DNA from: Nipponacmea schrenckii
Taxonomy: Eukaryota; Mollusca; Gastropoda; Lottiidae
DNA length: 64,000 bases
Direction of reading: 5' to 3'
Assembly (NCBI GenBank): GCA_030562195.1
Contig: CM060199.1
Span: forward strand, 39,204,338-39,268,337
Both the position numbers and the translations under genes were made by a program. Within the stretch, counting starts at the first letter, position 1; each line of letters opens with the position of its first letter. The notes below the pieces were generated by a model. That model was given only the letters and a program-made list of their open reading frames with translations. It was not told the DNA's origin and did no database searches. Positions 36,970-46,954 of this stretch are shown here, one piece after another.

Positions 36970-37635
36970 CATTGAAAATAACCTTTGAAAGCGTAAACAA
37001 CAATAAAAGACAACAAGTCTAGATTATCAAGACGTAATTATTGTATTTAATGGAGTTAGCTCCCTTGACACACTAATGGAAGGCAGATCATTTGGTGCGC
37101 CCCATGTGCCTTGGTGCGCCCACTGAGGACACAATCCAGCTAAAACACACGCTTATGATTTATATAAGCGAGGGGCGACTAAAAAATATATTATTATACT
37201 CTGACCGGGGAAGGAGATCCCGGGGAGGGGCTTTCTGGGGGTAAAAGTGAGAGAAAAATGGCAGTAGAATTTAGAACGCGATTTTAAAAATATGCTGTTT
37301 TGGAATAATATTTTTCCTAGATTTGGCTTTCTTTCGTTTTTAATTATTCACGTATGTTTTAATGGGATTTGTATGTTGCTTGAAATCCCTTTTGTGTAGA
37401 TTAAGTCTGATTTATGGTATTTCTGTATTCACCAATTAGCCACTGTAGATCTATGTATCGGTATTAGCCTACATTTTTTAACAAGACTTGTAACATACTG
37501 TTTGATAGGTATTTATCAATATACAGAATTAGAGTATGAGTCTTGATGTATTTATATAATAAGACTTCTGATTATTACTGTAAATAGCTAGGTAAAACAG
37601 GTATTAAAATAGGCTATAGTGTATGAAGTCTGACG
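36970..37635. other. Region upstream of APMAP; no gene seen
   Basis: Contains two GGTGCGCCC motifs at about 37095-37120 and a G-rich stretch at 37205-37245. No credible exon. Confidence 0.35.
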
Positions 37636-37639
37636 TGAC

Positions 37640-37900
37640 AGGGATCCTTTCTACCAGCCCTTGGCCAAAACTCTTGGCGTTGATTTTTTTCGGATTATCC
37701 GTACCCATTTAAAGGTGGGTTGACTGTAATTATGAGTGAATATGACTTATTCAAGGTCATCTGACTTTCACACACCGATCGAGATTAGAACTCACATCCG
37801 ACATTTTCAACGTATCCAAGCAAATGACGCCATGACGTTAAGAACCATAACTCTAACTGCTGTGCTGTAGAATCCCACAATTTCATTTCAATTTCATCGA
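37640..37900 (-). mobile_element. SINE family B copy with recognisable tRNA-like head
   Basis: On the minus strand, CAGCACAGCAGTTAGAG (37851-37867, A-box-like) is followed by GAGTTCTAATCTCGATCGG (about 37780, B-box-like) and then the body. It is truncated near 37640. Confidence 0.55.
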
Positions 37901-38394
37901 GTTTCCCTTGTCTGTAGACAACTTATTCCAGTAAAACATTTTATGCTAATGATTGTATTAGTTCGTGCTATTTTTAGAAACACCCTTTCTCACCTTCCCT
38001 TTAGGAGTATTTGCATGTCTATGTTTGCTAAATTTTGGTCTTTGGTCTAGATTTGGAGTTTGATGTTTTAAATTGCTTTTTATTTCAGAATTTGCGAATT
38101 TCATTGGCGCAAAGTAATTTCTAAAAAATTGTATAAAGAATTACTTTCAAAAGTTTCATGGTATTACTATATTGAATTGTTGTACAGACTAGGCTTTCAT
38201 GAGACATTCATGGAAACTGATGGCAAATGAATTGAGTCCTTATGAAACTGTGGGCTGCATAACAAGGTATTATCTCCCTTTAGTTATTTAAGTTAAAAGC
38301 ACGAAAACTGTCACAGGCTCCTCGAACTGTTTCTTCTCTAGCTTAATAGACAAGTTGAGTGTTTTATCTTACTTAAACGGTTAAGCATAAACTT

Positions 38395-38590
38395 TTAGTT
38401 TAATATGAGTATATATTCATCAGTGAACTTACCTGGTGCGTTTTATAAAAATGACTTAGTTTTGTGAGTTTTCCAGATTTAAAGAGATTCTGTTACTTGA
38501 CACCAGGTAAGTTCACTGATGAATATATATTCATATTGACAATTCTTGAGAACTATTTTTTTTTTGTTTAATGATAAGATGCACTATCCA
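38395..38590. mobile_element. Foldback element M1, well preserved hairpin
   Basis: AATATGAGTATATATTCATC ... GAACTTACCTGGTG at about 38400-38440 is the inverse of CACCAGGTAAGTTCACTGAT ... TATATATTCATATT at about 38503-38540. The two arms are nearly perfect and enclose about 60 bp. Confidence 0.7.
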
Positions 38591-38599
38591 TTTAAAAAG

Positions 38600-41100
38600 T
38601 GTCCAAAAAAAAAAAAAAAAAAAAAAAAACTTACACTCTTCACTTAACATAAGACACTAGGTCACACTAGGTCACATTGAAAATAAAAGAAGTCCAGATC
38701 CACACCCTTCCGTGCCTAGAAAAGCTCAAATTCTCTCCTAAATCTTCTCATTCAAATTATAATAGCCAGAGAAAAAATTGAAAGTTGTTGTGAACCAGCT
38801 GCTGTTTGATTATACGGTAGAGAACAAGTCCAAGAGAATCTAGGTACAGTGCTTAGTGAATCGTTCTATAATATCATAATACCCTCTCTACTTGTCTCTA
38901 ATTACTAGTCGTTACCTAGTCAACCTATCAAACCATTTATAATCAAAGGCAGTGGTTATTTCAAAGAAAGAATTCTCTTATTCACATTATTGTGCGAATT
39001 CCAATAGCGTGGGCATATAATAAATATACCTGCGACATTCTGTGATTTACCTGAACAGTGATGTGTTTTGTCAATGAAATTATTGACCAATGGAAGTATC
39101 CATACGATCATTTTGAAAAACACCTAGATTTCTCGAAGATTGGAAATTCTCAAAATATCTCAAATGGAAGTTTCCTAGAAATTTGTCACGAATAGATTTA
39201 TAAATAAACCTCTTTGATTTTGTAACATATTTTTATACATTCTTTATTTGTAACATTTTCTTATATTATGTTTCTAGCGATTGATTTAAAACGAATTGTT
39301 ATAAATGATGAAACATCAAACGTTGTTAACTCCAAGACAAACACGAGACCAAAACAATAAAAAGAATTTAGAGTTCAATGCAAAATTGTAGGCCTATTTG
39401 TAGTGAACAATTACCCTTTGTGTCAAATCCTTGTCAAAAATATACAATAAAATAGTCTATTTATATTCTTTTTGTAAGCTTCTGGTGATGAAAGTGGAAA
39501 GTGTTTTGTGTCTAGTCATTACACGAGTAAAAGTTGTCTGTCCAAAATAACAACTATTTTGTCACCATTGTTGTTCAAGTACAAAATATCATTTTTTTTA
39601 TCTCCATTGGTAGCAGACATAAAAATTGTACTACTTCTTATAGCATTCTGTCGACCATGTTAATCAAACAAACTTACGTGACAGAAAGCACGGAAGGGTA
39701 AATAAGTTCTTAACCCTTTAAAAACTGACTTAAAATCTCTAACATTGAGCAGAAATGGAAGAGTTTCAACCTACCCATTTCAAAACCCTCTCTCTACAAA
39801 CCTTCTTTCTCTTTAGGGTTTTTATTTAATACACGTGTACTTGTGTATTTTAAAACAAATTCTACGTGAAGTATTGTATATTTGTTTTGTGGTCATTTAC
39901 TTGATCACCGGAACATAGACCTGTCCAATAATACATATGTGCTTCTGTACCTTTACACGAATTGTACATTGAACTATAGTGTATTTAGAAAGGACCATGT
40001 CCTTGTGAATTGGGCCTTATTCTGACCCATGTAAAATATTAGACGCGTGGCTCGGTAGTAACTAAACCGACATTGTCCTGTTATTTAATGCTTTTGGTTA
40101 AAACTGTCATCATCACGTATCAAATTGTCGTATTTGTGTCAATTCTACCTTCACAATCATTCATCTGTCAGCGGAAAAAATTCGTACTGAAGAATAGTAC
40201 TTTGAAAAACTGTCATTGTTACGTTGGTTCCATCACAAACCAGACAGAAAGACATGGATTTTAAACAAAAATGAGTAATTATCTTTTTAAAACCGTGTCT
40301 TTATTCCGCCAATTTGGTCCAGACCAAACGTCATGAATTCAAACCATAAAGAAATGTGCTTGAATGGATGCGTGGGATCGGAGAAATTATCAAAGACCAC
40401 AGTTAATTCCTTTCAAAGTGGGTTGTGACTTGTATATCGCATGTCTCGATCTTGGGTCAGTTATCATTCTGTAGGTTAGTCCGAAACTCTAATATCCTTA
40501 TATCAATTGACTTAATTAATTCAGGTTCTATAGAGTACAATGGAGTGAAGGCCTCCAAGAAGCAAAATGAAATATTTGCTCCCTGAATGTGGGGGGTGGG
40601 GGGACAGCGGACGAATTCCGACCCAGCCCCACCCCTACTCCTGACAAAAATGGATAACCCCTTTGAAAATATTCTGAAAATCAACTAATATCGTTTATTC
40701 AACTTAGACCATTACCCCTTTGACCCTGCGGATATATTACTTGCCCCTCCAAACAATCAGGGTTCGTTACGGTTTGGGGTAAAAGGATGTTTACTTCTAA
40801 TATCTTGACCCACATAGAGCTAAAATCATTGCAGGAAATTAAAAAGAACAAAGTTTGACAAGAAGGGGCTACCAAATGCACGACCAGACAGTTACCTTAG
40901 AAACAAGCTTTATTAGTAAAACTGTAAACACGGGCAATATGAACACCTCAAGGTCGACAACTGACTGGCAGCTATCTGATATCTACACCAGTAACGAAAC
41001 AATAAAAGAAGCACTGAATGTCAATAGTTTGATTAAGAGAAATGAAATCAATTGGTACTCTGTTTAGAGCTTTAACTACGGTTGATTATTTCATTAACAC
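38600..41100. other. Largely gene-free stretch
   Basis: A partial copy of the 86-bp family (GGACCATGTCCTTGTGAATT ... TGACCCATGTAAAATA) lies at 39992-40038. There are A-rich runs near 38606-38628. Short frames at 40073-40264 and 40855-41067 have no firm support. Confidence 0.35.
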
Positions 41101-41151
41101 TCAATGTTTATCTGATTTGCTCTGTACTCGCTCAGATAACAGATTCGGAAA

Positions 41152-41318
41152 TTATCGTCCGGCGTCTTCTGTAACCTCGAACCAGTTGAGCGGATTGTTT
41201 CCAAGTCTGACGAGGGGATATTTTTGACTAATTGGGCTGAACGAAAAGGTTTCCCGGTCCGGTGTTCTTTCCAATTGTAGAATAACATAAGCTCCATGGA
41301 CTAGTTCGATACCATTTT
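41152..41318 (-). CDS. Candidate orphan exon, weakly cadherin-like
   Basis: A strong acceptor (a T run then CATAG) precedes 41318. The phase-2 frame gives 54 residues before TAA: it starts NGIELVHGAYVILQLER and ends NNPLNWFEVTEDAGR. The end resembles the NPxNWFxVxxxxG turn of cadherin repeats. Third codon positions are less AT-rich than the surroundings. No partner exon was found on either side. The stop directly after the cadherin-like G could be a true end, a decayed exon, or the exon could instead splice at GAG|GTTACA. It may also be coincidence. Confidence 0.3.
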
Positions 41319-41329
41319 CTATGAAAAAA

Positions 41330-43130
41330 AAAGAAAATGACTGATGTCTTAATGCAGGGTTTATCGTTCATTAGAAATAGAACATAGGTCAAGATGAAAA
41401 GATTCCAGTTATTCTTAAACTTGAGTTGTTTTAATGGGTGAGGCCCATCTTCAAATCTTTACCTTAATACACAGTAGGTATTATTGATACAGACTTGATT
41501 GAACATATAATTAATATATCAAATCATTTTAATGAACCTCTGAAATCTCTTTATTTCAACACTTTAAATTTTATGACTGTCATACTCTTCAAGTGTTGGT
41601 ATAGCTAAAAACTTTCCAACCTACGCTGGGATATCTTGAAATACTGAATATGCATCTATCATCAACTTGTTGTCCAGAATTACACAAGGATGGTACATAA
41701 ACTCAAATCGAGCTTTTAAGACCTTCCAAAGGAACAATAATCACCGTTCCCAGAGGTACCATTACCTTTAACACAGTGAAACTATAAATCTATTTCTACG
41801 AGAACTATCAACATGGGCTGTTAAAGACCAACAATATTGCTGTTACAGTTATTACCACCGCTGAGTTTGACTGAATAATTGATATACCTTCTTTTCAGTA
41901 TCGGTAATCATCGTATAGTTACGGAACTAACATTATCAATTGAGCTTAAACATTACATAACTTCTCGATAGAATTGAATCTCCATAATACTGAGACAATA
42001 GGCTAGCTGGATTCTGTATTACAGTCTGATATGACACGCCTCACTTACAAATAGTATTACCACCCTCTTCTTCATTAACTACGGATCGTTAATTTAACAT
42101 GATTTTCAAGGAGAGCTTTCCTCACATTTAATCATAAATATCTTACTTAAGTGGCATTTAGTACATTAGTACATTAGTAATTGGTGGATATGACATGTTG
42201 CAGGTATTTTTGTAAGGGTTATAGCTAAACCCATCCGGTGGTTTACTTTCCAATTTATTTTAAACGTGTGAAGTTATGTTACAATCCCGATTCTGCACAG
42301 TTGGAAACAATACACTAAGCTATAAAGTTCTGATCACCATGGTTTTTTGAAATTTTGAAAAATGTAATCTTCATGATTCCAGACATTTTAAAAATATATT
42401 TATCTTAGCAATTCATTTCATTCCCTGAAAAAAAAAAAATGTTCCAATCTCCATTGAGTTGGAAATTTTGAAATACTTTACTAATCCAAGTGGTCTTGTC
42501 AGTCAGTCCTATACAGATTTTTAGAAAAAGATGGTCCTTTAACCATATAGCAGGGAATGGATCAACCCAATTCAAACTCGTATCGAATTAAAATAAACAC
42601 TTCAGAAAAAATAATTTCCTGAAGAAAGCTGAAATGTTTTGTTTCAGAAAGCTTTTAAAATAGATTTATTAGAGGAATTTTTAAATGAGAAAATGCAACA
42701 CCACTGGAAATGAACCTGTTATTCCGGCCACAGGAAATAAACTTTTGATTCGGCCACAGGAAATTTAATATTTAACAATTTTATTATTTTTCTCGTAAAA
42801 CTAAAAAGCATATTCCATTATACTAAACGTTTATTTGTCTTGTAGGTTTGATTTATAGTTTTCAGACATGCAAATTTGAATCTATAATTGATTTTACGCA
42901 GATAGAAATAGAATTATTTTAGATACTTATGATATTTGTTTTAAAGTAGCTGTATCAATAGAGGATGGTCATAGGCTGGTCATATTGAACATGTTATAAA
43001 AACAAAGGTATTTCAATTCTTATGTGTAGAGCAATTCTGAATCTCATAGAGAAAAAAATTAACTTCAAATCCATGAACCAGTGTTTTCACAGTTCACAAA
43101 AAATAAAATCAAAATCAAAATTAGACCATT
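41330..43130. other. Gene-free stretch
   Basis: No exon, array or RNA gene can be supported. A short duplicated phrase about GGCCACAGGAAAT occurs at about 42726 and 42755. Confidence 0.35.
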
Positions 43131-43134
43131 GAGT

Positions 43135-43440
43135 TTTTGAACGAACATAGAATTAAAAAAAATAAGAGCATATATTCATCAATTGAAAAATCTGCCGCCA
43201 TTAATAACCTAACCGATAAATTCAAATAAAAATATATTCATAAAAATGCAATTGATTTTTGAAACACACTTAATAAATTTATTAAGCGCTTTTCAATAAG
43301 TACTTAATTTTGTGAGTTTTCCAGATTCTGTTTATCTTTATGACATCAGGTAAGTTCACTGATGAATATATACTTATATTGACCATTCTTAAGAACTGAA
43401 ATTTTATGTCCACACTAAGAGGTACTTTCACTTTAAGATT
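43135..43440. mobile_element. Foldback element M1
   Basis: Left arm with AGAGCATATATTCATCAATT. The right arm has GACATCAGGTAAGTTCACTG and GAACTGAAATTTTATGTCCA. The left arm is diverged. Confidence 0.55.
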
Positions 43441-44054
43441 TTAATTGAAGTATGTATAGGCCCTATTGTCTAGTTTTGTAGGATAATTTTATTGTAAAAA
43501 CAATTATAAAGGAGTCTAGAAACTTTAGAAATAAATATTCGTAAATAAATCCAAAAAATCTATCAGCCAATTGGATATAATATATTGAAGTGTCTTAAAA
43601 ATAGAATTTTTTTTTTGATACAGTATCTTAGACCAGTTTGTTTTCATGAACTACTGTAGTTGTGATTCGCCAATTCTTCACAGATTTGAGTAAAAATAAT
43701 GTTCACAAATTTTGTCTATAGTTTGAAAACTCCATTCTTTTCATGTAATATATGCTCGCTGTTGCCTGATAAAAATAGTTAGTTAGTAAAGTTTGTGATA
43801 AGGTTATACTGCCCTATTAAATATTATAGCAATCCTAATAGTGATTGATAGGAAGACAAGATTAGCCGATAATCCGGGGATAAAAACACATTTATAGTTG
43901 ACTAGTTCTTCATACAACCAATCAATATGTACCCATCTTTATTGACACGATCACCAACCTCTCGTTTACAAGATTTCCAGGAACCTGTCTAGTAGGTGGT
44001 TCCATCACCACGTGGCATTTATCACGTGACAACAACCCACATGGAAGTGTCGTA

Positions 44055-45332
44055 ATGGCACCAGTTTTGCTATTTATACGAAAGTTTGTGAAACTCGGTA
44101 GCTGTTATAGATTTCAAACCTCCAGAATGTGGATTTGTGGATTTTTATGTTTAGTTGTTATTTCGAATTTAAGAACAGTTACTAGTTCAAAAAGTGAAGT
44201 AAACAGTGTTTCAAAGAGCTCGGAGATAAGTAACAATATTTTAAACAAAAGAGCTGCCTTCACTTCTTGGGGTGGAAAAAGAACTTTGGAAAATATATTA
44301 CGTCAAGGAAAACTTGCCGTTAGTGAAAAGGAAGACCAACACAATTCTCAAAATATTAAGGACAGTAAAAGAGCCGCTTTTCATTCTTGGGGCGGAAAAA
44401 GAACCCCCAGTGACAAAAACGCCATATCCACGAATATTGTGACACACAAGAAGGCTGCCTTTACCTCCTGGGGTGGAAAGAGAAACGCAGTGGTGGACAG
44501 TTCGAACGATAAAAGGGCTGCTTTCAATTCATGGGGAGGAAAACGAAATTGGAACAAAAGCCCATTGTTTAGGTTGTGGAACAGACATTCATTAAGATCG
44601 TCCAAGGGATCTCATGTGATTTCTAAAAGAGCCGCCTTTACGTCTTGGGGTGGAAAACGTGCTCCGTTTGGTGTTTGGACTGGTAAAAGAGCCGCGTTTA
44701 CCTCGTGGGGAGGAAAGCGAAGGAACGATGAGTACGATCTGGGCCAAAAATCCTTTAGTTCATGGAATGGGAAACGATCGGATTTAACTTACGCCAATGA
44801 TGAAAACGTAGACTTGGATAAGAAGGCTGCGTTTACGTCTTGGGGTGGAAAACGTTCCGACGTAGAGGATGGATTGGATAAAAAGGCTGCGTTTACGTCT
44901 TGGGGTGGAAAGCGTTCCGACTTAGAAGATGAAATGGATAAAAAGGCTGCGTTTACGTCTTGGGGTGGTAAACGTTCCGACTTTGGTGATGAAATGGATA
45001 AAAAGGCTGCGTTTACGTCTTGGGGTGGAAAACGGTCCTATGACGGAGATGAACTGGATAAAAGGGCTGCGTTTACGTCTTGGGGTGGAAAACGTTCAGT
45101 GTACGACCTTGGCAAACATTCTATGTTCCCTATACTACTCAGTGACAACTTACCATATCCCGATGTTCATGAAAACTTTAGAATTTTAACAAAAAGAAAA
45201 CCAGAGTGGAATTTCGCTAAAAATTATCTAAGAGCCTTTGTTACGAGGCTTTTAGCCGAGCGAGCTCCTAAACGAAGTTTTTCTGCTTGGAAAGGAAAAC
45301 GAAATGGAGAACTTGTGTATAATGTTGAATAA
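44055..45332 (+). CDS. Kinin (leucokinin-type) neuropeptide precursor, 425 residues, 14 amidated peptides
   Basis: Prepropeptide for kinins, which act on a G-protein-coupled receptor and in other protostomes control muscle and water balance. A hydrophobic signal (MWICGFLCLVVISNL, residues 25-39) suggests that the working start may be Met25 (44127) rather than Met1. Fourteen peptides end in X-Gly-Lys-Arg, so dibasic cleavage and amidation are expected: nine AAFTSWG-amide, one each AAFHSWG-, AAFNSWG-, APFGVWT-, SFSSWN- and SFSAWK-amide. The core F-x-x-W-x-amide matches insect kinins (FxSWG-amide) and the snail PSFHSWS-amide. Acidic spacers such as SDLEDEMD lie between the later copies. Most cleavage sites are KR and some are KK. 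The first peptide begins at 44253 and the last ends at 45302. The frame is uninterrupted. The W(X6)W pattern of allatostatin B is absent. Confidence 0.95.
   Translation: MAPVLLFIRKFVKLGSCYRFQTSRMWICGFLCLVVISNLRTVTSSKSEVNSVSKSSEISNNILNKRAAFTSWGGKRTLENILRQGKLAVSEKEDQHNSQNIKDSKRAAFHSWGGKRTPSDKNAISTNIVTHKKAAFTSWGGKRNAVVDSSNDKRAAFNSWGGKRNWNKSPLFRLWNRHSLRSSKGSHVISKRAAFTSWGGKRAPFGVWTGKRAAFTSWGGKRRNDEYDLGQKSFSSWNGKRSDLTYANDENVDLDKKAAFTSWGGKRSDVEDGLDKKAAFTSWGGKRSDLEDEMDKKAAFTSWGGKRSDFGDEMDKKAAFTSWGGKRSYDGDELDKRAAFTSWGGKRSVYDLGKHSMFPILLSDNLPYPDVHENFRILTKRKPEWNFAKNYLRAFVTRLLAERAPKRSFSAWKGKRNGELVYNVE
44815..45105 (+). repeat. 60-bp in-frame duplications inside the kinin gene, 5 copies
   Basis: Five units of 60 bp (20 codons): dibasic site, AAFTSWGG, KR and an acidic spacer. 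The peptide codons are nearly identical here (GCTGCGTTTACGTCTTGG), while earlier copies at 44253-44725 use different synonymous codons. These five are therefore the youngest. Confidence 0.9.
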
Positions 45333-45333
45333 A
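45328..45333 (+). terminator. AATAAA overlapping the kinin stop codon
   Basis: GTT GAA TAA AAA contains AATAAA across the TAA. If used, the 3' untranslated region is very short. No other AATAAA is seen before about 45668. Confidence 0.4.
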
Positions 45334-45339
45334 AATGTT

Positions 45340-46000
45340 TCAATTTTTGAAGTAAGTGGTTCTTTCTGATATTAAATAGCAAATATCAATATTGCATTAC
45401 TTTAATTATCTTCGATGTCCAGTTGACGAACTTATTGGCAGAGTCACATATCTCATCCTGTAATGTTGTTTCTTAATTCATGACCCAGGCCAGTGCTTTC
45501 TTGGGAATACTATTCTCATCTCACCCTAACACCAGATAGCACTCGAGGATATCGGCACTCTTTGCCTATCTAAATAATATCGATGGCTGAATTTTTGCAA
45601 AGAAAATTGATATAAGCTAAAGACGGATTTGATAATTTACAATAATTCAAAGTGTTTCTGATTCACCAAATAAATGTGTCATGTGCTGGCAATTTTCTTT
45701 TTTTTTGTTGCATGAAAGGTCTGGGGTCTTATTCTCGAAAACCTAAGAGAGATAAAATTTAGTTTTCATGAAATACAGTTATCTGATTGGATAACACAAC
45801 TAAATTTAGAATTGATTTTAATGAATGACCAATCAGATGACTGGAACACGAAAATTATCTGATGTTAAGTTTTCCAAAATAAGGGCCTAGAAAATGTGTT
45901 TAATGAATTTTCTAGTAATTGGTAGTAACTTAATCACACGGTAAAACAAAAACTGAAATGGGAATAGGCCCTTGTTTACACCTTTAATCTCTAATACGAG
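45340..46000. other. Downstream of the kinin gene; holds one small inverted-repeat element
   Basis: At 45721-45892 the ends GGGTCTTATTCTCGAAAACC and, reversed, GGCCCTTATTTTGGAAAACT are inverted copies, with inner arms (CAGTTATCTGATTGGATAAC / ATCTGATTGGTCATTCATT). It is a hairpin MITE of about 170 bp. No gene. Confidence 0.55.
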
Positions 46001-46009
46001 AAATTAAAA

Positions 46010-46285
46010 CTCTAGGATGTCCAAGAAACAGTGTTAGATGTTAAGATCCTAAGATATCCAAGAAACAGTGTTAGAAGATAAGACACTAGGGTATCCTAGA
46101 AACAGTGTTAGAAGTTAAGACCCTAGGATATCCTAGAAACAGTGTTAGATGTTAAGACAATAGGATATCCTAGAAACAGTGTTAGATGTTAAGACCCTAA
46201 GATATCCAAGAAACAGTGTTAGATGTTAAGACATTAGGATATCCTCGAAACAGTGTTAGAAGCAAAGACCCTAGGACACTCTAGC
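46010..46285 (+). repeat. 37-bp tandem array, about 7 copies
   Basis: The unit contains GAAACAGTGTTAGATGTTAA and GACCCTAGGATATCC. Confidence 0.9.
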
Positions 46286-46289
46286 ACAC

Positions 46290-46950
46290 TGATCGTTTGT
46301 AGAAGACGCGACTTTAAAAAGAAAAGGCATTGAAAAAAAAAATCATTGAGGCAAAATTCTTTCCTCGCTAGTCTTGTGGAACATAGTTTCATATGAGAAT
46401 CAAGAATTACGTAAAAAAAAACCTCACATGACACAAACAGTTACGTAAATTACAGAATTTGCTTAATATTACATTGGTAGCTATCGAGACTAACAAGTAC
46501 ATTGTTCTCTTAGAAAAATAGCCTAAAAATTCACAGAGGTTTCATAGGACATAAATGGATAAACCCCTTTTGAAATAACACCAATGTTCAATGTGTTAGG
46601 CAACGTTTCGACTAGATTCTTACAATATACTTGTCGAAACGTTATATTAAATCAAACTTATGACTAAAATCTGTTTTTCTCTAGTCTTGGTTTGGACCCC
46701 TTATTCTTTGATTCTACAATATAAGCATTTCTCCTTTGTATAAAGCATTAAAAATATACTCGAATTGTTCTACAATTGTTCATATTATTTGCCCAAATAT
46801 GATTGAACTCCGATATGAATTTTGCTTGATGCTGACGAAATTTAACAAATTTTAGGAGGTATTCACAATAATCTTACGTTGGGTTATAATTCAGTGTGTT
46901 CTATCATTGAAATATTTAGTCTGGGACATAAAACGTTAATAAATAAAAAC
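46290..46950. other. Unannotated stretch with a palindrome
   Basis: AACGTTTCGACTAG at about 46602 and CTTGTCGAAACGTT at about 46631 form an inverted pair. The rest is not recognisable. Confidence 0.4.
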
Positions 46951-46954
46951 AAAT

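Noticed and set aside
40855..41067. Plus-strand 70-codon frame as an exon
   Set aside because: The start is not ATG, the nearest acceptor (TTGCAG at about 40833) leads into other frames, and no family is recognised.
44055..45332. Allatostatin B / myoinhibitory peptide as identity of the precursor
   Set aside because: Those peptides need two tryptophans six residues apart and end in W-amide. Here each peptide has one W, in F-x-x-W-x-amide, which is the kinin pattern.
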